From NCBI GenBank assembly GCA_004560045.1, contig SFWF01000086.1:1-8375 (forward strand): a DNA stretch of 8,375 nucleotides. Reading direction: 5' to 3'. Below are positions 5,017 to 8,375 of this stretch, piece after piece (positions within the stretch are counted from its first letter, which is position 1; each line of letters starts with the position of its first letter). A program made the position numbers and the translations under genes. The notes beneath the pieces were generated by a model that searched no databases, was not told where the DNA came from, and was given only the letters and a program-made list of their open reading frames with translations. The stretch comes from a bacterium (GTDB lineage Bacteria; Bacillota; Clostridia; Oscillospirales; Acutalibacteraceae).

Positions 5017-7020
5017 TTAGTGAATAGCCGTTCCGGTAGGTACGCTATCGTCCACAAATATCACCTTACAGCCACAGTCCTCATGGGATGCGGCGATGAG
5101 CATTCCGTTTGACTGAACGCCCGAGAATTTTGCGGGCTTTAGGTTTGCGATAACGATTATCTTCTTGCCTACAAGCTGCTCGGGAGTATATTCATTTTTA
5201 ATAGAAGAAACGATAACCCGTCCCTCAAGGCCGTCGTCAAGGGTAAGCTTTAAGCAGGAATGAGATTTTTTGATCTCTTCAGCCTTAAGGATCTTGCAAA
5301 CACGCATATCCACCTTATCGAACTCGTCGATGGTGATCTCCGCCTTAACGGGAGCGGCCTTTTTGGCCTCAGCGGCTGCGGCCTCGGCGGCTTTTGCGGC
5401 CAAGGCGTCGTCGATAGCCTTTTCTTCCTCGGTCTGAGGATGAGCAAAGTCGAGAAGCTTCACATAGCGAGCCTTATCAACCGCAAAGAGGAAGAGGTAA
5501 AGACGGGGACCCTGCTCCTTATCGATAAGGAGGCGGTAAACGTTCCTAAAAAACTTGCCCTGAATTCCCTTAAGGGCCTTCTGATCCATATCCTCGCCGT
5601 AAATACGCTTGGGGATTGCGTAAAGCTCGGTGTTGAGGTCGTCGAGGGTATAGCCGTCGGTCGAGAGATAGTCGAAGAGCAGCTTTACGGCCTGCTTCTC
5701 CTGCTCGTCAAGCTCGTTATAAACCTCGAAGTTGCGGGTCTCGCGAAGCTTGTTGACGCTTTCGGGAGAGCACTGGAAGAGCCAGAATTTGGCGCGGTCG
5801 AGTCGCTCCTTGAAATCTTCATATTTATAAGGTGTTCCGAGCTTCTCAAATACCGTTTCGAGCATGGGAACGTTAAAGTCGACGATAGAGCCTAAAGACA
5901 CGAGAAGCTGCATCGATACGGTTTCGGCGGTTCTGCCCTCGATGAGAGAGCCTTCCATAATGGAAGCGATATGCTCGTCGGCCTTGCCGGTAAGGTATGC
6001 GTTCATCATACGGTCGAACTCGAAATACTGACGTAAAATCTCGTCGTCGAAGCAGAAATTGAAGGCCTTGGTGGGCTCGGTCTTGGAATAGAGCCAGAGG
6101 ATTATCTCGGGGTCGTAGAGCTTAAGGAGGGTATCGGGGGTAAGATTAAGTCCCGAGGAGCCGGACATTTTACCTGTAGTACCCTTAATTCCGATGAACT
6201 CGTAGCCCTGGAATAGGGGAGCCTCGTAGCCGAAGATCTCCTTTGCGATTATGCGGGAGGTCTGATAAGAGCCGGTGGGGGAGGCGTGATCCTTTCCGCC
6301 GGGCTCGAAGTCGACGCCCTCTGCCATCCAGCGCATAGGCCAGTCGATCTTCCAGGCAAGCTTGCAGTTAAAGTCGGTTTCGAAATTGAAGCTTCCCTTA
6401 TGACCGCATTCACACTCGTATTCAGCGGTGAGGCAGTCCTCAGACAGGGAGGTTATTTTGGTGGTATCCTTGCCGCAGTGTGCGCAGTAGATGCCTACGG
6501 GATAGTAGTTTTTGCGCTCCTCCTCGGTGGAGTCCTGAGTACGGAAGGAGTCGAGAATGTCGAAAATTCTTTCGCGGTTTTTAAGGGCGTGAATGACCTG
6601 CTTTGCGTAGCGGCCGCTTCTGTACTCCTTTGCCTGATAGCGGTAGTCCATCTCGATTCCGAACCTCTTTATGGAAGCCTCGAACTCGTTCTGAAAATGC
6701 TTAGCGTAGGATTCACAGCAGCCGAAGGGGTCGGGTACGTCAACATAGGGCTGACCGATATGGCGGTCGAAGCCCTCGGTTACGGCGGCAACGTTTACGG
6801 GAACCTTGCGGAGACGGTCGAACTCGTCCCAGGAGAAGAGCAGACGTGCCTTTTTGCCCATTTTGCGAAGGGCTTTAACTACAAAGTAGCTCGTAGCGAT
6901 GTCTCGGAAGTTTCCGATGTGAATAGAACCCGAGGGGGAAATACCTGCGGCGCAGACGTATTCTTCCTTGTTAGGGTTTCTTTCAATAATTTTTTGTGCG
7001 ATTTCTTCTGACCAATGCAT
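5017..7020 (-). CDS. lysS: Class I lysyl-tRNA synthetase with C-terminal tRNA-binding (Trbp111/MetRS-C-like) domain
   Basis: Attaches lysine to tRNA-Lys in the cytoplasm, using the class I (Rossmann) fold rather than the usual bacterial class II fold. The start is the ATG at 7018-7020 (MHWSEEIAQ), because AGAGGTG lies six bases upstream; an ATG 33 bases earlier has no such site and falls in the leader. This gives 667 residues. Visible are HIGN at 34-37, KMSGS at 284-288 and a Cys cluster CxxC (179, 182) and CxC (203, 205) typical of a zinc knuckle. Residues 1 to about 540 form the synthetase, followed by an Ala/Glu/Lys-rich linker (about 541-561) and an OB fold (562-667) with VDMRVCKI, GRVIVSSIKNEY and FSGVQSNGMLIAA, as in the MetRS C-terminus and Trbp111. 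MetRS is excluded by the class I LysRS body. Class I enzymes are also called lysK. putP follows closely. Confidence 0.93.
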   Translation of the reverse strand: MHWSEEIAQKIIERNPNKEEYVCAAGISPSGSIHIGNFRDIATSYFVVKALRKMGKKARLLFSWDEFDRLRKVPVNVAAVTEGFDRHIGQPYVDVPDPFGCCESYAKHFQNEFEASIKRFGIEMDYRYQAKEYRSGRYAKQVIHALKNRERIFDILDSFRTQDSTEEERKNYYPVGIYCAHCGKDTTKITSLSEDCLTAEYECECGHKGSFNFETDFNCKLAWKIDWPMRWMAEGVDFEPGGKDHASPTGSYQTSRIIAKEIFGYEAPLFQGYEFIGIKGTTGKMSGSSGLNLTPDTLLKLYDPEIILWLYSKTEPTKAFNFCFDDEILRQYFEFDRMMNAYLTGKADEHIASIMEGSLIEGRTAETVSMQLLVSLGSIVDFNVPMLETVFEKLGTPYKYEDFKERLDRAKFWLFQCSPESVNKLRETRNFEVYNELDEQEKQAVKLLFDYLSTDGYTLDDLNTELYAIPKRIYGEDMDQKALKGIQGKFFRNVYRLLIDKEQGPRLYLFLFAVDKARYVKLLDFAHPQTEEEKAIDDALAAKAAEAAAAEAKKAAPVKAEITIDEFDKVDMRVCKILKAEEIKKSHSCLKLTLDDGLEGRVIVSSIKNEYTPEQLVGKKIIVIANLKPAKFSGVQSNGMLIAASHEDCGCKVIFVDDSVPTGTAIH

Positions 7021-7026
7021 TAGATA

Positions 7027-7033
7027 CACCTCT
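7027..7033 (-). promoter_or_regulatory. lysS ribosome binding site
   Basis: AGAGGTG on the minus strand, six bases before the ATG at 7018-7020. It decides the start in favour of MHWSEE and against the upstream in-frame ATG at 7051-7053. The same AGAGGTG word precedes putP. Confidence 0.85.
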
Positions 7034-7064
7034 ATTAAAACATAATTATCCAATATAATAACAC

Positions 7065-7093
7065 ATTATATAATATTTAACGCTTTAAGTCAA
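7065..7093 (-). promoter_or_regulatory. lysS-putP promoter (SigA type)
   Basis: TTGACT (7088-7093) and TATAAT (7065-7070) on the minus strand are separated by exactly 17 bases, nearly the ideal housekeeping promoter. The start of transcription is expected near 7058, giving a leader of about 38 bases. That leader is too short for a T-box or lysine riboswitch, so no tRNA- or lysine-sensing leader control is visible. Confidence 0.9.
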
Positions 7094-7143
7094 TAAAATG
7101 TTTAACAGGTTTCAGAGGGCAGAGGACCGTAACGCCTTCGGCG

Positions 7144-7192
7144 CAGGGAAAAGGGAAATGGGAAATGGGAAAGGTTAGGGCCGAGGGGCTGC
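7144..7192. repeat. Heptamer tract, CAGGGAA/ATGGGAA type
   Basis: Seven units: CAGGGAA, AAGGGAA, ATGGGAA twice, AGGTTAG, GGCCGAG and GGGCTGC. The order resembles 2014-2062, including the same AGGTTAG transition unit, so the two tracts are related as whole arrays. The hairpin CGCC-TTC-GGCG (7133-7143) precedes it. Confidence 0.85.
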
Positions 7193-7209
7193 GCAGGGGC
7201 CTTTAGCCG

Positions 7210-7272
7210 CAGTGGATAGTGAACAGTGTACAGTAGACAGTGGTCAGTAGTCAGTGGTCAGTGGTCAGAAAA
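7210..7272. repeat. Heptamer tract, CAGTGGT type
   Basis: Nine units, all CAGTnnn-like except TAGTGAA and the last, CAGAAAA. Most differ only in the last three bases (GGA, GTA, AGA, GGT, AGT). The tract passes straight into module D at 7267, exactly as at 2091 and, inverted, at 2966. Confidence 0.92.
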
Positions 7273-7331
7273 GAGTAGCGCTACGCGCGAGTAATAAGAG
7301 TGAAGAAAGCAAAATTGCTTCGGTATCCGTC
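7267..7331 (-). repeat. Repeat module D, short form, left copy
   Basis: The reverse complement matches 8215-8279 over 65 bases with 3 mismatches and no gaps by hand alignment. It contains hairpin GCGC-TAC-GCGC (7278-7288) and ends in the GCTTCGGTATCCGTC core shared with module A. Together with 8215-8279 it surrounds the broken endonuclease gene and the B and C modules. Confidence 0.9.
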
Positions 7332-7382
7332 GGCCTTCCCTTGGGGGAAGGGGGACCGTGTAGCGGTGGATGAGGGAAACCT
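7317..7382 (-). repeat. Repeat module A, inverted copy left of the DUF559 gene
   Basis: Reverse complement of 7825-7890, 66 bases with 3 mismatches, all in the small hairpin. On the plus strand the hairpin reads ACCGT-GTA-GCGGT (7355-7367), with one T-G pair. The end nearest the gene is the AGGTTTCCCTC block; the far end is the TACCGAAGC core. Confidence 0.93.
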
Positions 7383-7409
7383 ATTCCACTCTGCTTTGCG
7401 GGATAAGCT

Positions 7410-7786
7410 TTAAGCTTCTATTTCTATATCTTCGATATTTATACCGAAAATCTCAGAAAGCTCGGTACAAACCTCGTAGAAATGCTTTTTTATATCGTCA
7501 TTCGTGTATCTTATTACTCGAAGTCTTAATTTATTAAGTTCTGCGTCTCATTTTTTATCGGATATTTCGTGTTCTTCGCTAAGATGCTGTGAGCCGTCAA
7601 GCTCGATTACTATTCCTTTAGAATGAATATAAAAATCAACTATATAGTTTCCTATGTTTTTCTGTCGGTTTACCGTAAATGGTAACTTTTTAAGAAAATC
7701 GTACCAAAGGTGTTTTTCCTCGTCGGTCATATTTTTTCTGAGGGTCTGTGCGTTTTAACGAGCTTTTTGTTGTGCGCTATACTCAT
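7410..7786 (-). pseudogene. Broken DUF559 (Vsr-like) endonuclease gene
   Basis: DUF559 proteins are small PD-(D/E)XK, very-short-patch-repair-like predicted endonucleases of about 110-130 residues. Starting at the ATG at 7784-7786 the frame reads MSIAHNKKLVK; then an A-run (7753-7756) seems to have lost one base. Restoring it joins NAQTLRKNMTDEEKHLWYDF, the usual family N-terminus. NRQKNIGNYIVDFY and IVIELDGSQH carry the likely catalytic Asp, Glu and Asp. An in-frame TGA (7548-7550) follows SDKK, where relatives often have Arg, so CGA to TGA is likely. The frame then continues as DAELNKLRLRVIRYTNDDIKKHFYEV to a TAA (7410-7412), the expected C-terminus. Repaired length is about 125 residues. 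It lies between inverted module A copies. A truncated 60-residue product is conceivable but would lack the C-terminal part of the fold. Confidence 0.88.
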
Positions 7787-7824
7787 TTAAAATTCACATC
7801 TTTTCCCGTTTGGTTTTTATTTAT

Positions 7825-7890
7825 AGGTTTCCCTCATCCACCACTACGTGGTCCCCCTTCCCCCAAGGGAAGGCCGACGGATACCGAAGC
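7825..7890 (+). repeat. Repeat module A, copy right of the DUF559 gene
   Basis: Full 66-bp copy with hairpin ACCAC-TAC-GTGGT (7840-7852), palindrome CCTTCCC-CCAA-GGGAAGG and the core GACGGATACCGAAGC at the outer end. Inverted relative to 7317-7382, with about 440 bases between the two. No clear target-site duplication was found outside the pair. Confidence 0.93.
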
Positions 7891-7894
7891 AGTT

Positions 7895-7922
7895 CAGGGA
7901 CAAGGGCCCGGGGCCTAGGGAA
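7895..7922. repeat. Heptamer tract, AAGGGCC type
   Basis: Four units: CAGGGAC, AAGGGCC, CGGGGCC, TAGGGAA. Related to the tract at 1947-1967 and, as complement, to 3378-3405. Followed by TGAGCCTTCGGCGCG, the reverse complement of the linker type near 178-194. Confidence 0.8.
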
Positions 7923-7973
7923 TGAGCCTTCGGCGCGTATATAAACGGCAACCGTAGGGGCGGTCATCGTACG

Positions 7974-8012
7974 CCCGTGAGACATCGTAAATTTGTAAAA
8001 GACTATTCGGCT
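7974..8012 (+). repeat. Diverged inverted repeat, mate of 2226-2264
   Basis: Matches the reverse complement of 2226-2264 at roughly 80% over 38 bases without gaps, and lies just before module B. Confidence 0.55.
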
Positions 8013-8017
8013 ACCCT

Positions 8018-8133
8018 TGTAGGGGTCGGTGTCCACAACGACCCGAGCGAAGTTTAATGTTTGATAAAGTAAAGTTTGGACATTTTCCCGTTTAGTTTTG
8101 CGGAGTAGGTTTCTACTCATCCGCCTCGTACCT
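8018..8133 (+). repeat. Repeat module B, full copy 2 (116 bp)
   Basis: 113 of 116 positions agree with 2749-2864 by hand alignment. All three differences lie in the first 20 bases, leaving about 95 identical bases. Module C follows five bases later, whereas copy 1 is followed by a partial module A. Confidence 0.92.
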
Positions 8134-8138
8134 CATCT

Positions 8139-8230
8139 TACGGTCGGGCTTACCCGTTTTATATTTTCTATAAATTTGATTCGCGTATGGTGGCGGCAGC
8201 CTGCCGGGAAGGCCGACGGATACCGAAGCA
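8139..8230 (+). repeat. Repeat module C, copy 2 (92 bp)
   Basis: Gap-free partner of 3131-3222. Its hairpin is CGGCA-GCC-TGCCG (8194-8206). Relative to copy 1 a G-C pair has become A-T, so pairing is kept although both bases changed. It ends in GGATACCGAAGCA and overlaps module D. Confidence 0.88.
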
Positions 8231-8279
8231 CTTTCGCTTTCTTCACTCTTATTACTCGCGCGTAGCGCTACTCTTTTCG
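8215..8279 (+). repeat. Repeat module D, short form, right copy
   Basis: Inverted partner of 7267-7331 (62 of 65 positions agree). Hairpin GCGC-GTA-GCGC lies at 8258-8268. Unlike the other D copies, no heptamer tract follows it; the sequence becomes unique after about 8280. Confidence 0.9.
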
Positions 8280-8375
8280 AAACTTGTCAAGAATTTCGGA
8301 CTGATAGAAGAGTGAAAAATTGATTTGGTACTGAATAATTGATTCCCGAATGTAATCTTACTGAATTGTAATATA
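8280..8375. other. Unique AT-rich tail without visible gene
   Basis: No open frame, RNA gene, terminator or known repeat module was recognised here. It may be the edge of the next gene's upstream region. Confidence 0.5.

Noticed and set aside
6286..7011. 241-codon open frame on the plus strand inside lysS
   Set aside because: It is antisense to the well-supported synthetase, has no recognised motif or ribosome binding site, and follows from the codon bias of the real gene. The same holds for 5260-5895 and 680-1057.
7021..7064. T-box or lysine riboswitch in front of lysS
   Set aside because: The leader from the likely start near 7058 is only about 38 bases and has no specifier stem, T-box sequence or terminator hairpin.
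7210..7272. CRISPR-like array
   Set aside because: Units are 7 bases and contiguous, with no spacers of 25-40 bases and no cas genes.
7548..7550. TGA recoding (Trp code or selenocysteine) in the DUF559 gene
   Set aside because: The other three genes use TGG for Trp and have no internal TGA, no SECIS-like hairpin was evident, and the same gene also has a frameshift. Plain decay explains both.
7821..8120. Possible small gene sharing the N-terminus MSRNLLRKTKRENVQTLLYQ with 2642-2851
   Set aside because: The shared start is simply module B read on the minus strand; after it the two frames diverge into other repeats. No ribosome binding site was evident. Conserved non-coding repeat is the simpler reading.

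Overview
The window looks like a chromosomal fragment of a Gram-positive, Clostridia-like bacterium, perhaps an uncultured gut member of Bacillota. The evidence is strong AGGAG/AGAGGTG ribosome binding sites, a near-consensus TTGACT-17-TATAAT promoter, TAA stops and a bacterial class I lysyl-tRNA synthetase. The lineage is an inference; no marker here settles it.

Three intact genes lie on the minus strand. From right to left they are lysS (7020-5017), a class I lysyl-tRNA synthetase with an extra C-terminal tRNA-binding OB domain; putP (4992-3472), a sodium/proline symporter starting 24 bases after lysS, so probably in the same operon; and, after a 1.6-kb spacer, prfC (1870-269), peptide chain release factor 3. 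lysS has its own strong promoter and a leader of about 38 bases. prfC and putP each end directly in a near-identical intrinsic terminator. lysS and prfC serve translation; putP's place in the operon is probably transcriptional convenience or a link to amino acid supply.

The gene-free stretches (1-268, 1871-3471, 7021-8375) are not plain spacer. They are a mosaic of repeats: (i) tracts of tandem 7-base units of several unrelated sequences; (ii) longer modules of 34 to 116 bases in direct and inverted copies, called here A (about 66 bp), B (116 bp), C (92 bp) and D (65-88 bp); (iii) many short hairpins with three-base loops, usually TAC or TTC. In two modules the stems of different copies differ by paired, compensating changes.

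Between two inverted copies of module A (7317-7382 and 7825-7890) sits a broken DUF559 (Vsr-like, PD-(D/E)XK) endonuclease gene with a one-base frameshift and an in-frame TGA. A wider inverted pair, module D (7267-7331 and 8215-8279), surrounds it. The most interesting idea is that this is a decayed member of a repeat family whose spread may have been linked to such an endonuclease. That idea is inference; the repeats, lesions and pairing patterns are visible directly.
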